DNA of 64,000 nucleotides. It comes from Periconia sp. R9002. Taxonomy: Eukaryota; Ascomycota; Dothideomycetes; Pleosporales; Periconiaceae. The notes under the pieces are model-generated. The model searched no databases and was not told the DNA's origin. It worked only from the letters and a program-made list of their open reading frames with translations. Where the stretch lies: positions 372,001 to 436,000 of the forward strand of contig JAMAHW010000021.1 of the NCBI GenBank assembly GCA_023627715.1, written 5' to 3'. The position numbers and the translations under genes are program-made. Shown here piece by piece: positions 1-11,336 of this stretch (the stretch's first letter is position 1; every line of letters starts with the position of its first letter).

Positions 1-286
1 AAAAGGGGAACAAAAAGAAAAGAAAGGGAAGCCGGAAGGAACGCAATGCTGCTGGTATCAATCAACAACCGAAGCAACGGACCAAGGAGATAACACCGCC
101 GCGCCCAATCTGCAACCACTGGGGCCCGTCATCTATCTCGGCCGTGCCACCAAATTACAAGGTCTGATACGTGTAGAAGAGGGATGAGAGAAGGTTTTGA
201 GAGCCGCCTGGAATAAGCCTTTTGAAAAAGTGTCTTCATGCTGCCGCGTGACGCGTCCACCGGGACATCGTAGACCCACCACCGCC
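1..286. other. 3' flank of the septin gene
   Basis: No gene seen; septin transcription runs leftward into it. Confidence 0.4.
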
Positions 287-2007
287 TTAGCGGAGCGAGA
301 ACTTGTTTCTCTGCTTCTTCTCCTCGAGGGGCCGGCCTTGCTCGATGCGCGTCTTCTTCTCCTCGAGCTCCTGTTTTTGTCGCTCTAGCTGCTCCTTCAT
401 TTCTCGGTGGCGGGCGTACAACTCCTCCTCGCTCTGTCGTAGCTTGCTCTCCTTCTCCGCCACCTTTTGCTGGAACACCATCTTCATTTCCATCTCCATC
501 TTTTGCAGCTTGGCCTCGTGCAGCGAACGCTCTTCCTCCTGCTTGACCGCCGGGTTGACCTCCTTGAACACGCTCATGTCCTGCTTGCGGCCCATGCCAA
601 TGAGCTTCTCCGAGCGGTAGTTTTCGTAGAGCATGTTGTTGGTGTGCTCCTTGAGCTCTTCCATGTGTGTCCTGATGAGCATCTGGCGAAGCTTGACGAA
701 ATCGCAGTGTTCTTCGTTGTCCACCTCGATGATGCCCCATGGGTACCTGCGCCCACGGACTTTGCGACCATCGGCAGTCGTGACCTCAGTGTTGGCACCA
801 ACGACAGCGAAGGGAACCTTGGACATGATTTCTGCGTTTTCAGCGACCGTCTCCTCATCGTCAAGCTCGTAACGAGGGCCCTCAAAGATCTGAATCCTGT
901 GGTGCTCGATATCCGCGAGAATCTGGTCATGTCAGTCTTGCTTGTTCTGTCAGAAGAATAGGATATACGCACTCTAGCCTTGAAGCTGGTGATTTCCTCA
1001 TCGGTCAAGGTATCAGCCTTGGCAATGACAGGTATCAAGTTGACCTTGGTGTGCAGCTTCTTCATCACCTCGACATCGAGGGGTTTGAGCGAGTGACCGG
1101 TGGGCTGGATGAAGAAAACGACGGCGTGAATGCGGTTATCGACAATGTTCATACGGTTAACCTTGTTCTCTTGCTCATGATAGGCGTCGAATCGTTGCTC
1201 AATGTTCTTAACAATGGGGTCCCAGGATTCGTCATTGTTGATAAAATCCCCAAAGCCCGGGGTGTCAACCACGGTCAACCGCAGACGGACACCGTTCTCC
1301 TCAATGTCGGCGCTGATGGACTGTATCGAGACGGTCTTGGAGATATCGAGGGACGGGGGCTTGCGCTCCTTGGGTGGGTAAAGGGACGTGTTAAATAGTG
1401 TGTTGACCAGGGTGGACTTTCCAAGTCCCGACTCGCCTAGTAGAAATGTTAGAATCTCGGTAAACGTGAGTAGGTGGGAGCTTGAATCACGCACCGACTA
1501 CCATGACATTGAAGTTGAAGCCCTTGCGCACACTCTTGCGGTGCCATTGGTTGGGCAAATTGGCGAAACCAACGTATCCGGTGAGTTTCCTGCGAACAAT
1601 GTTCATATCGTTGGCGGCTTGAGCGGCCATCTTAGGGTCTTTGTGGGTAATCGTGGCAGGAGCTGCGGCTTGAGCGTTAGCCACGCGGTTCAAGTGTTCG
1701 TCGAGTGGCGATCCGGCGGCGGACGTTGGGGGCGAGGGGGACGCACGCGTAGGTGCAATAGGAGATGCGCCGTTAGAATCTGTTGCCCGCTGGTCAGCAA
1801 AGAGGAACACGGGGAGCCATGTTGGTGTAGCCGTTGGGACAGGGACATGGACGGCTGCAACGATAGCGACCAGATGCTCGCAACACCGACTGCTACACTC
1901 CCATTGAACATGAATGGGCGGCCGCAGGGTCGTGTAGTGTGGGACAATGGCTGGTGCGGGCGGTGGATGAAAGTGTGGATGGATGGATGAGCGATCTCCT
2001 TACCCAT
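287..2007 (-). CDS. aspB: Septin, AspB/Cdc3 class
   Basis: GTP-binding septin that assembles into filaments and rings at septa, hyphal tips and branch points. Exons on the minus strand are 2007-2004, 1779-1495, 1436-973 and 922-287 (462 aa). The first exon is only ATGG, followed by a GTAAGG donor. A GTG-started ORF further down would skip it, but the splice restores a natural M-D-S-N start. Visible motifs are P-loop GESGLGKS at about residues 97-104, DTPGFGD (G3), AKAD (G4), the septin unique element ending near [16 protein letters not shown], and a C-terminal coiled coil rich in E, K and Q. The stretch ahead of the P-loop, [20 protein letters not shown], is the fungal Cdc3/AspB signature and separates it from AspA, AspC and AspD. 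Length is normal for the family. Family assignment is very secure. Two exocyst genes lie within 14 kb. Confidence 0.95.
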
Positions 2008-2990
2008 TGCGAATCGTGTACAGCGAAGCCAGGTAGACGGTTAAGAGGGGGTGAGCGAGAGACTCCTGTAGTTCAAGAGGGGCTGGTTAGCAGGTTTGAA
2101 TGAGAAGCGAGATGACAGGTAATGGCGGCGACGGGGCAGATGCTATGGGAGGTGCGACACGATACGGCCGGCCATCAAAACCTGGAGAAATATAGTGAAA
2201 CCGGGGCAGCGCAGCATTCACGTACCAGGCAGAGAAGGGCTGCTGATGGAGCGGTGGAGGCCCGTGGAGCAATGCGATGTGATGGACGAGAGCCAACAAC
2301 ACGACCTTGGACGACAGGCGTGAGCAGAGGGGGCAGGGAGGGCGTGAGGGAGGGTGAAGAGGATGGATGCAGAGGATGCAATGTTGCTGGAGGAAAGCTT
2401 GGTGGTGCGCGCGATGTGCTGGAGGAAAGGGGTCCTCCGCGCAGGGATTAGATTGGGAGTAACGTTTGGAGACGCTCTGGCCAATGAGAAATCGCCGAGC
2501 GCCACAAATGCCAAACGGCAATATTGATAGACAGGAGTCTTTTTGGGGGAGATTGATTCTCTTGTGCACAATACAATCAAGCCACCTAGAGAGCTTTTTG
2601 ATGCTTTCGAGTCTCTTGTGTACCTGTGCATCTACAAGTGTCACTGGCTGTTGCAACTGGTGACGTCCAGTGTTGTGTTGCTCCAACTTGGCGCGTGGCG
2701 CTCGCTCCCTGCCTAAACAGAAAGGGACGGGTCACGTGTCCAGCCAAAAGTAAAATTGCACAAAGCTTGTATCCCATCAGCCGTCCACCTAGTAGTACAT
2801 GCCGACTACTGCAGCTTCATTGCCCTTGTCCCACATATCCTCTCATCCAACTAGGTAGGTATTAAAAAAGGTCTTGTACCCACACAAGTCATGCTTGTGC
2901 CAAAACCATGGGTATATTCAGCAAAAAGAAAACATTCAAACTTCTTCCCAACTTCCAAAATTCCCGTTCTCACAACCTGCGTCTCTTCCC
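2008..2990. other. Intergenic, septin promoter and Exo70 3' flank
   Basis: No convincing gene. Septin transcription must start here, reading leftward, and Exo70 transcription ends here. A CACGTG E-box lies inside ggtcacgtgtcc near 2731-2742. The short ORFs in this stretch have no family features. Confidence 0.5.
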
Positions 2991-5005
2991 TCACGATAAC
3001 CCACTAAGCGCTTGGTTGAGCTCCACTTTGCTGTACTTCACGTACTTGCCTTTGCCCTTGTCAATTTCGTGGTAACGGTCCCAGAACCTGCCATACAAAG
3101 GCTCAATGATGTTCTGTACCTCGCGACCAAGGTGCGACCGCACTTCTCGCTCCATCTTGTACGACTTGTGCTGTGATACAAGATTGTCGAAGCTTGTGTT
3201 GAAGTTTTTGAATTTCTCCTTGATGGCGTCCTTGTCTTTGGAACCGAGTGCCTTGACAATGGCAGCCGAGTCGAGCCCTCCTCCCCCGCCTGAATGGGGT
3301 CGCTCCTTCCGGTTCGTGTATTGGACGTCGAGAAGATTACCCGAAGGCTCCCTCCATGCCTCCAAGTACATGGCCGAAGCCTTCTTCTTCCACGGTTCCA
3401 GTTTCCTGTTGACGTAGTTTTCCAGGATCGGTGCAAGATCGGAAGATCGGATTCTCCTTTCTATCACCGCTATGTTGTTGGCAACAAACACTCCTTGCAA
3501 ATTTTTACCCTTGAGAAGCATCCTGCTCTTGCCCTCTAAATTCTGCAACAGCGTATCGATCGTATCGGCGCAGTAATGTTCGAACAGCTGCATCGCGTTG
3601 GGACCCACGTCTAACGTCATGGGAAGAGAAGAGGATGAATTGTTGGATGACCCGGCTTTCCAGCCCCCATCGCCCAAGGACGTCAGGATTGCTGAAAGCG
3701 GTTCCAGATAGTTGGTCATTTCCTGTAGACGAGTCATGATGGTGAGGGTCAAAGGGATAGTGGCACCATCTTGGGGCAAAGCAACTAATGTCTGCACTTG
3801 GGTCCTGGTATCTTCGAGAAGTTTGTTGAGGGAAGCTTTGGAGGTTTCGCGGATTGGTTTAACACTGTCGTAGATTGGACGCTTCAGGGCGGAAATCTTC
3901 TGCTCAATGCGGATGGAGAAACCCGAAACAATTCCCACCGTTTCGTATCCAAGGAAACAGTCTGTCATGAGATTTCGCTGAATATGACCATTCAAATCCC
4001 GCAAGGTCTTCTCAAAATCCTTCAGTGGAGGGTTGCATGTGTTTGTACACGTAGCTGTCCATTCGTCTCGAGGAAATATGTTGGTGATGTTATCATATTC
4101 AGCAACGAACAAACCCTCCATGGCGCGAACATAGATACCAATGCCATTGGTACCTATTTTATAAATGGCGTCTGCCGTCATCTTCCTCATTGTGGCGACT
4201 GACGCTGCAGCCAGGTTTTGTAGGCATTTTGCAAGATGCTCACCTCGGTATTCGGCATAGATCCTTTGCGTCGGTGTTTCTCGTGCGTCGGTTTGAGATA
4301 GTTGGGCGAAAGAGTTGGAGATGTGGGTGTTGATTAAGCGTAGGGTAGAAAGTTTGTCAGGTTCCATGATGGGGAAAGGGTTGTTCTTAGCAACGTATTC
4401 CAATGGATCGACCTTTTGTGCGCAGCTCTGTTGGAGAATATTTCGGAATGCGTCTTCTAATTCCTTTGTTCCGCGCTTCAACAACGTAGTCATCTCGCTT
4501 ATGGCGCCTTGGTTTGCGCGGAAGTTGGTACGGTTAAGTTCTTGGAGGGCCATATTGGTGCGATCGAGGGAGGCTATGTAATCGCGGAGATCGACATTTT
4601 GGAGTCTGCAGAGAAAATGGTTAGTCGCGCCGTTTCACATGGAGTGAATGATAGGTACTGGGGGGATTACCCTCTCTTGATGATACGGTCTTCCTGGTTG
4701 GTCTGCTCCAAAGGCGCTCGCATGCGGTCGATAGCGTCCAATACTCTGTCGACATCTGAGCGGCGACGTTAGCCCCCAATGTTCACAGGAAGGAGAGAGA
4801 GCATACTGGAGTTCATGAGCTGCAGCTTCTGAGTGTTGCCATAGATGGGGGTGATGGCATCCTGAACTGCCTTGCCGCTCGTCTCCAGCCTGTTCTTCGA
4901 GGCCTGGATTTTGCGGGTCAAAGCCTTCATCTTGTCCATGTTGGCGAACAAGACCTCGACCTCGGCGCTCTCCTCGGCGAAGGCGCCTTTGCGTGGGCCG
5001 ACCAT
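2991..5005 (-). CDS. EXO70: Exocyst complex subunit Exo70
   Basis: Subunit of the octameric exocyst that tethers secretory vesicles to the plasma membrane; Exo70 binds phosphoinositides and Rho GTPases. Exons are 5005-4807, 4755-4671 and 4605-2991 (632 aa). Both introns have standard donors and acceptors (GTATGC...CTCAG and GTAATC...TGCAG). The N-terminus, with [20 protein letters not shown] then [20 protein letters not shown], is the classical Exo70 coiled-coil start. The body is all-helical, and the C-terminus contains the helix series ending [20 protein letters not shown] that forms the conserved membrane-binding end. Length equals the usual fungal Exo70. The start at 5005 is the first ATG in frame and begins the conserved region. 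Sec5, a second exocyst subunit, lies 8 kb away. Confidence 0.95.
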
Positions 5006-6093
5006 GGTGCCTGCCGTAATTGGGCTTGGGGAAGCTGTTCGGGGGTGTACGGGGGTATGGCGGGATAGGAGGATAGCAGGACACGGACGGGGTGGAGGGG
5101 GGATAAAGACCCAAAAGAAAGCAACAATTAATTAGTAGACTAAGAATAAGAATAGCATGGCGCTCAGCTGAAGCACATGATGCAGATCAATTGCAGCAGC
5201 GTAGGGATAGGGAAGCGTGGGGAAGCTTGCGGAGGAGGAGCCTGGACGTCCGAGAATGGATCATTGCGGGTCCGGGTTCTGCGCTAACCACATCTATCAG
5301 AGTCGTGGCGCCGCCATGCCTCGAGGTATGTGACGCCGTGGCATTCTTTTGTATGATGCAAATTTGTGAAAAGCAGTCGTTGGGTGTATTTTTGTGGGCT
5401 TGGTGAAGCATGCATTCTCGTACGGACATTAACAATGACACTCGCAACGAATTCAGCACAATTCCTCCCGTATCTGCACCAATAGGTCAAACGTTGATAC
5501 CCACATACTTATACATGTATACTTTGAATAGTGCCCAGTAGTAACACGCCGAGTCGTCAGACTACCTTACCAAATTGACAAATCGTATTTTCCAAAATCG
5601 GCAATTAAAGGAGTTTATCTGTAGCTTGACAGTCGAAATCAATGGGTTTCTCAACGTGCCTCTCTCCATGCTCTTCCGCGAGTGACTAAAGTACACAATG
5701 TTCAGCGTCAAGACCAGGCCAGGCGCGCCCGAGAGGAACAGCAAAGTTGCAACATAACTCCCAGCGAATTTATATATTCCTTTCCCTCAAAGTATCTACA
5801 GTATGATGTATGTACGTTCGTCTCACTATCGGACGTATTTGAGTCCGATCCGCCCTGTTTCCATTCCAGGCTAGGCTAGGAACCAGACACGGAATGACGC
5901 AGCTTGGCCTGACCTGACCCGCCAAATCTCAAAACTCGGCCCATTCCGTCATGCTGAACTCAACCTAATTCTGTGCTCCATACCTAGCCTGTATCATTCA
6001 TGAGCCCGACCGGGCTGCGCCGCGTCATACTACTCCCATCTGTTTCGGCTTCTTGATCTTTAGTCACTCTTTTTGTTGCCATTGGAGGCTGCC
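5006..6093. other. Divergent intergenic region
   Basis: Shared upstream region of Exo70 (-) and the PlaA-like gene (+), about 1.1 kb. The ORFs present are short, overlap each other on both strands and show no domain. It holds pyrimidine-rich stretches near 5040-5110, as is common in fungal promoters. No gene is seen. Confidence 0.5.
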
Positions 6094-8737
6094 ATGGTTC
6101 GCCCGTACCAGCAACGAGAGCTCGGGCAGCTATGGCGGGGAGCTCGGAGAAGGTAAGCGATCGACTATACCAACGTCGACGACGGGCCATTGAATCGTCG
6201 CTAATCATGTTCTGCAGTCTACACACGTCCCGAGTGCTACCTACAACCAAACGACGATCCGCAAGTACGCTGTGTCTTCGATACGGCCCCCCTCTCGTTC
6301 TCGCGACCGCTGCGACTGGCTACTTCGTTTCGTCCTCAGCGCGACCCACATTCTTTCAGCCCACGCTCCTTGATGGTCCCCAACCCTCTTCATGGCCTTC
6401 GGTTGGAGGTTTCTCTAGGCGCAGTAATTCGACAAGCTCTCGAGAGTCTGGGGGACACATAAGTGCGTCTGATGCTGAACGTGCGGAAAGCGGCCAACAG
6501 GATCCTCCTCCCCAGACTCGTATCGCTAAGAATGATGGTGACAAGACACAAGTCGAGGACCAGCAATCAGCATGGCAGACAATTACCAAGAAAATCACGG
6601 AAGCCCCCAAATCGGTCACATCTTTGGGCGATAGCATAGTGGACTATGTCATCCCCGGCTGGGCAAAAATGCTCCCCGGCTTTGTAAGGAAACTGCAGAG
6701 TGAGCTATCAATGGAGCCAGGATCACTCGCCGAAGAGATTTGGTACGACGCAAATGATCCCGAGATCAACCCGGAAATCATCTGGGATGCTTCTGTGCGT
6801 GTTTCCAACGACCTCTGTGCCGAGGAAAAGCATTTCCGAGACAAACGACGATTGTTTACAAAAAGAGGCTTGGCGCGCTACTTAGACATACCTGAAGACA
6901 AGATTCATCCTGAAGACGTACCGGTCATTGCAATGTGTGGTTCTGGGGGTGGTTTGAGAGCACTGGTCGCGGGAACTAGTTCATACCTGTCAGCCCATGT
7001 AAGTTGTTGCCCTATCGTTCTGTTCATTTCAACACGGGACTGATTCATGCGTGTAGGAGCAAGGTCTGTTCGATTGCGTTACCTACACAGCTGGTGTGAG
7101 TGGAAGTTGTTGGCTGCAAACGTTGTATTACTCCAACATCACTCAGCGCAGCCATGCGCGGCTTATCCGTCATCTGAAAAATCGGCTAGGTGTCCATATT
7201 GCTTTCCCTCCTGATGCCCTAGAGCTCCTCTCTAGTGCGCCCACCAACAAATACCTGTTAAGTGGTCTTGTCGAAAAAGCGAAAGGCACTCCCGATGCCG
7301 AATTTGGGATTGTGGACATATACGGTGCTTTGTTGGCGGCAAGATTATTGGTTCCGAAAGGTGAACTGTCCGTGGATGAATACGACTTCAAAATCTCTAA
7401 CCAACGACGGTTTACGGACGATGGGTCCCAGCCTTTGCCCATATACACGGCCGTACGGCACGAGATCCCCTTGGCAGAACAGGCGGATTCAAAGGACCTC
7501 ATCTCGGCAGAGGCAAAGGCGCGTAGAGAGGCTTGGTTTCAATGGTTCGAGTAAGAAAGCTTATCGATCTCTCATTTTTATCCTTATTGACTTGGCTAGG
7601 TTTACACCTTACGAATTCTGGTGCGAAGAGCTCGAAGCTGGAATCCCAACATGGGCGATGGGCCGCAAGTTCGAAAACGGACGAACCGTGTGGCGCGAAA
7701 ATGGCCTCTCCTTACCTGAAGTACGTGTACCTTTGCTGATGGGTATTTGGGGAAGTGCGTTTTGTGCCACACTCTCGCATTACTACAAAGAAATCCGGCC
7801 CGCTGTGCGAGGCCTCGTTGGATTTGCTGGACTAGATGCATTGATCTCGGAACGTGACGAAGATCTTGTCAAAGTACATCCCATTGATCCCGCAGCGATA
7901 CCCAACTATGCTCTTGGCATGCGCGAACATCTCCCACCATCGGTTCCGGAGAGCATCTTTCAATCCAAGAACTTTCAACTCATGGACGCGGGAATGAGCA
8001 ATAATCTGCCGCTATACCCTCTGTTGCGACCGGGAAGAGATGTAGACATACTAATTGCATTCGACGCAAGTGCGGACGTTCGAACAGACAATTGGCTCAA
8101 AGTCGCCGACGGTTACGCGCGCCAACGCGGCATCAAGGGTTGGCCCGTCGGTGCCGGATGGCCGCCCGATGACGAGCCTATGGAGGAACTAGAACACGAT
8201 CTTGAGGAAGCTTCTGCGAAGTCCGAAGAGCAAGTGCAACAAAAGATCAAAGAAGCCGAGGAACACGACAAAGCCCGCCAAGTCCAAGGCAAAAGCAGAG
8301 ACCTAGGGTATTGCAACGTATGGGTTGGCTCCACCGAAGAACGAACCAGCACCGACGAGCCCCCAGAGTCTAAACTCGTCGAAGAAGACTGGGAATTGAT
8401 GGGGAAAGACGCAGGTATCACAGTTGTATACTTCCCTTTCATGGCGAATCCTAAAGTCCCCGGCGTCGATCCAAAGACTTCCGACTTCTTGTCAACATGG
8501 AACTTCGTATACACGCCGGATCAAATCGACTCTGTTGTCGACCTCGCGCGTACAAATTTCCAGGAAGGCGCTGAGAGGACAAAGAGGACGGTTAGGGCTG
8601 TGTATGAGAGGAAGAAGAAGCTTAGGCTGGAGAGGGAGAAGAAGGAAAAAGAGAGGAGGGCGAGGTGGAAGATGAGGCAGGGGATGAGTGGGGGGCGGAG
8701 GGTTGGAGGAAGTGATCATGGGGATCATTTTAGTTGA
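6094..8737 (+). CDS. plaA: Cytosolic-type phospholipase A2, PlaA-like
   Basis: Patatin/cPLA2-fold lipase predicted to release fatty acids from phospholipids. Exons are 6094-6152, 6218-6998, 7057-7550 and 7600-8737 (823 aa), close to the length of Aspergillus nidulans PlaA. Visible features are GSGGGLRALV, the oxyanion-hole glycine run, then GVSGS with nucleophile Ser at about residue 295, and MDAGMSNNLPLYP with the catalytic Asp at about 574. An unspliced ATG at 6132 also gives an ORF, but the spliced start at 6094 gives a basic N-terminus, MVRPYQQRELGQLWRGARR, followed by a hydrophobic stretch. That looks like a mitochondrial presequence plus membrane anchor, in keeping with the mitochondrial location reported for A. 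nidulans PlaA. The last 60 residues are highly charged (K/E/R). Confidence 0.9.
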
Positions 8738-9236
8738 CCGGAAAAGGTTGTTGGGAGTGGAAGGGAAGAGAGAAAAAAGTGAGGTTGGCTTTTCACAAGA
8801 GAATCTAGTTTGCATTATACCCCGTAATTTACGCTTCGATTTCAAAGACATTAGAAATGTTCAAGAGATGTTTTGCGGTGGTGTGTATCGCAAATAATTT
8901 GGTGGACCGATGTATACCAAACGCGTGGGCACGTGACGTCAGACGCGACAGGCGCTTATACGGAAGCTTAATCCGACTCAAGGCATGCTCACTCAACCTC
9001 AGATTCGCGCGGCGGCTGCCTGGGGCTCGTCATGCCATCATCCACCGCACTTCAGGCTTTCCCGATTCACCAGTCTATTACTTACTGGTAAAACCCTGCT
9101 TCCGCCCATTATTGTGGCGTTTCCCTCGTTCCGAAATCTTTATGTGGACCCCACTACCTCTACCTCCCCAATCTCAACCCACCCCCATTTGTATCCATTC
9201 CCAGAGCGACTTTCTTCAGCCCCTCGACTCAGCATC
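8738..9236. other. Intergenic, promoter of the phosphatase-like gene
   Basis: Separates the PlaA-like gene from the phosphatase-like gene, both on the plus strand. The phosphatase-like frame is open upstream to an ATG at 8985, but 9237 has the better context and starts the likely protein. CT-rich tracts at 9140-9230 precede that start. Confidence 0.5.
8930..8941. promoter_or_regulatory. Composite E-box/CRE palindrome
   Basis: CACGTGACGTCA: a CACGTG E-box overlapping a perfect TGACGTCA ATF/CREB site, about 300 bp upstream of the ATG at 9237. The placement fits a bZIP/bHLH-controlled promoter. Function is inferred only from the motif. Confidence 0.45.
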
Positions 9237-10217
9237 ATGTCGTTACCCGACGCTTCTTCCACGGACACGTTATTGCCCCATGGATCCCATCTTGAATATT
9301 CCTATCGTCTTCCAAATGCCCCGCGGATCATGGTACCGCCCCCGTCAGTTGCAAGCCCACCCCTTGAGCTTTGCCTCGATCACAAACACCTCCCGGGTCA
9401 ACCAGACGACGACGAATGTATATGCTTCCTTCAGAACAAGAACCTCACCCAGGCCATCGTGCGCGATACCATTTTGGATTGGTCGTACGAGCGTCGTAGA
9501 CAGGCGCAGTTGATTCTACCATGGTTATACCTGGGGCCATTGTCGGCAGCCAAAGACCGCGACTTCCTAGTGCGCGAGGGAATCACAATGGTCATTGCTG
9601 TCCGCGCTTCACATAGAAGCATGACTCAGATCCTACGTAGTACAGAGGAAATTTGTCACGAAACTGCATCCATCGAAGCCGCCAACTACTTCGAGCTGAC
9701 CGGCAAATTCCGCGATGCCGCGCGAATGATCAACAAGCACCTGGTCAAGTGCTGGACTTCAAGCACGCAACAAATGGGCAAAGTGCTCGTCTTCTGCGAA
9801 TCGGGTAACGAGAAGTCGGCGGTTGTGGTAGCGTCCTACCTGATGACCGTACTTAAGGATTTCGATCACCTCAAGGCCATGCAGATCTGCCAGATGCAGC
9901 GATTCTGTGTCAACTTCGACGACGCCGCCAAGACGTGTCTGCGCTCATACTGGGACATTCTTACTGCGAGCCGTTTTGTATCTCAATCCAGCGCTTCGAT
10001 GGAACTGAGTCAGGCGCAAAAAGCCGGCTTCTCAACACCTTCTGCAGCGCCATTCAAATCTTCGTCTTCCCTTCTTGTGCCCCAGCCTTCGACGCGCGCG
10101 AAACGCACCTTCCAGGAAACAGCGGACGATGAGGATACAATTATGGACGATGGCATGGATGCTTCGGATCAGCTTAGATTCGCCGACAGAGACATTACGC
10201 CTTTCAAGGACGACTAA
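9237..10217 (+). CDS. Dual-specificity-phosphatase-like protein, probable pseudophosphatase
   Basis: Single exon of 326 aa. The middle (about residues 85-240) has the DSP fold order: QLILPWLYLGPLSAAKD, then FLVREGITMVIAVRA, then VLVFCESGNEKSAVVVASYLM, then a helical end. The catalytic signature HCx5R should sit at residues 186-193. Here it reads F-C187-ESGNE-K193, so the His is Phe and the phosphate-binding Arg is Lys. The Cys is kept. This points to a pseudophosphatase of the STYX type that binds phosphoproteins, or to an enzyme with very low activity. The N-terminal 80 residues and the Ser-rich, acidic tail look disordered. ATG 9237 is preferred over 8985 because of its context (ATCATGTCG) and because the extra N-terminus would be low-complexity. 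Confidence 0.75.
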   Translation: MSLPDASSTDTLLPHGSHLEYSYRLPNAPRIMVPPPSVASPPLELCLDHKHLPGQPDDDECICFLQNKNLTQAIVRDTILDWSYERRRQAQLILPWLYLGPLSAAKDRDFLVREGITMVIAVRASHRSMTQILRSTEEICHETASIEAANYFELTGKFRDAARMINKHLVKCWTSSTQQMGKVLVFCESGNEKSAVVVASYLMTVLKDFDHLKAMQICQMQRFCVNFDDAAKTCLRSYWDILTASRFVSQSSASMELSQAQKAGFSTPSAAPFKSSSSLLVPQPSTRAKRTFQETADDEDTIMDDGMDASDQLRFADRDITPFKDD

Positions 10218-11222
10218 ACGACCTTCTTCCCATTCATCATGTCACACGGCGTTTTCTTCCATTCTTACACTTTCCCCACTGACTTTCATCTACAGAGATA
10301 CCCTTGCATGTCACTTTCATTATAAGGCGCGCACGGATGGGTTTGGGATGCATCATCTAGAGGGAGGATAATGGCCAGGGTTACTTGTTTGCTTGCTCAC
10401 GCTGCTCGGTAGTGCACTGAGTCACAGCCAGCGTACAGAGGGGTATCTACATGGCGTCCATAAAGGATATGACTTTTATTATCTTTTTGTAATGGTCCTC
10501 TCTCTCATTCATAAAATTAGAATCATGGTTTTCAATGTTTGTTGCCTAACCTTTGTCCGTTGTATGTCTATATTCCATGCTAACCATTACACTCATGCTG
10601 AGATCCGAGTTGATGTCCGACCTCAGACTGATTCTCAATCAGTGTATCAAGCAGTGTTTTGTTGTTCCTTACGTCATGAAAAGTCATATGGTTAGGTAGG
10701 TATGTAGTACATGTAATGAGCCATATCCGCATTAGGTATATACCTTTTTCCGCATTCAAATTTCTCCTGCTACTGATGATGCACCTGCTTGGAAAAAAGA
10801 GTCACTCTACGTCTTCTCCATCCCGCGAATCGCCCTTAACTGAAGACACTCCATGGCGTCATATAGGTCCCGGGTACGAGGAAAAAACCATTTTTGTCAC
10901 TATAAATTCATTTTTTGCAAACGCGGGACTCCCACAGTACCATCGTTATCCAAACTGACAAAACCAGTTTTTCGATTGCTGCAAAAATCTATTATTTCAA
11001 TGTCGGATGTCTTGTCTCCTCGTTGCATATATAAACCGAAGCTACCTCCCCTTATTTCTTGAGTATAGTTGAATGATCTTATAGTATCCGGACACGACAA
11101 AATACACCAGCTGAGCAGTAGACACGAGTACGACAGTACACCAACGCACTACAAAACACGTAGACCCACGCACGCCGGAGAAATAAACGAGTCTTCCAAA
11201 CGAACGAAAATACAATTTCAAG
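10218..11222. other. Intergenic
   Basis: About 1 kb between two plus-strand genes. Several open stretches occur in different frames but none carries a recognisable domain or long coding bias. The last 120 bp are A/C-rich, like the 5' leader of the next gene. Confidence 0.5.
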
Positions 11223-11336
11223 ATGTCGAACTTCAACTTTGACGGCTCCATGAACGACTTCAACTTTGACGGTTCCTTGAACGACTTCAACTTTAACGGC
11301 TCCATGAATGACTTCAACGTTGACGGCTCCATGGTG
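11223..11336 (+). repeat. Four-copy 27-bp in-frame coding repeat
   Basis: Direct DNA repeats of the type aacgacttcaactttgacg plus gctccatg, with few substitutions, encode the FNFDGS units at the N-terminus of the protein. Being in frame and nearly identical, they can change in copy number without disrupting the protein. Confidence 0.8.

Noticed and set aside
129..740. 203-codon minus-strand ORF inside the septin gene
   Set aside because: It is a shadow frame of the septin C-terminal exon and is rich in G, A and R from codon bias.
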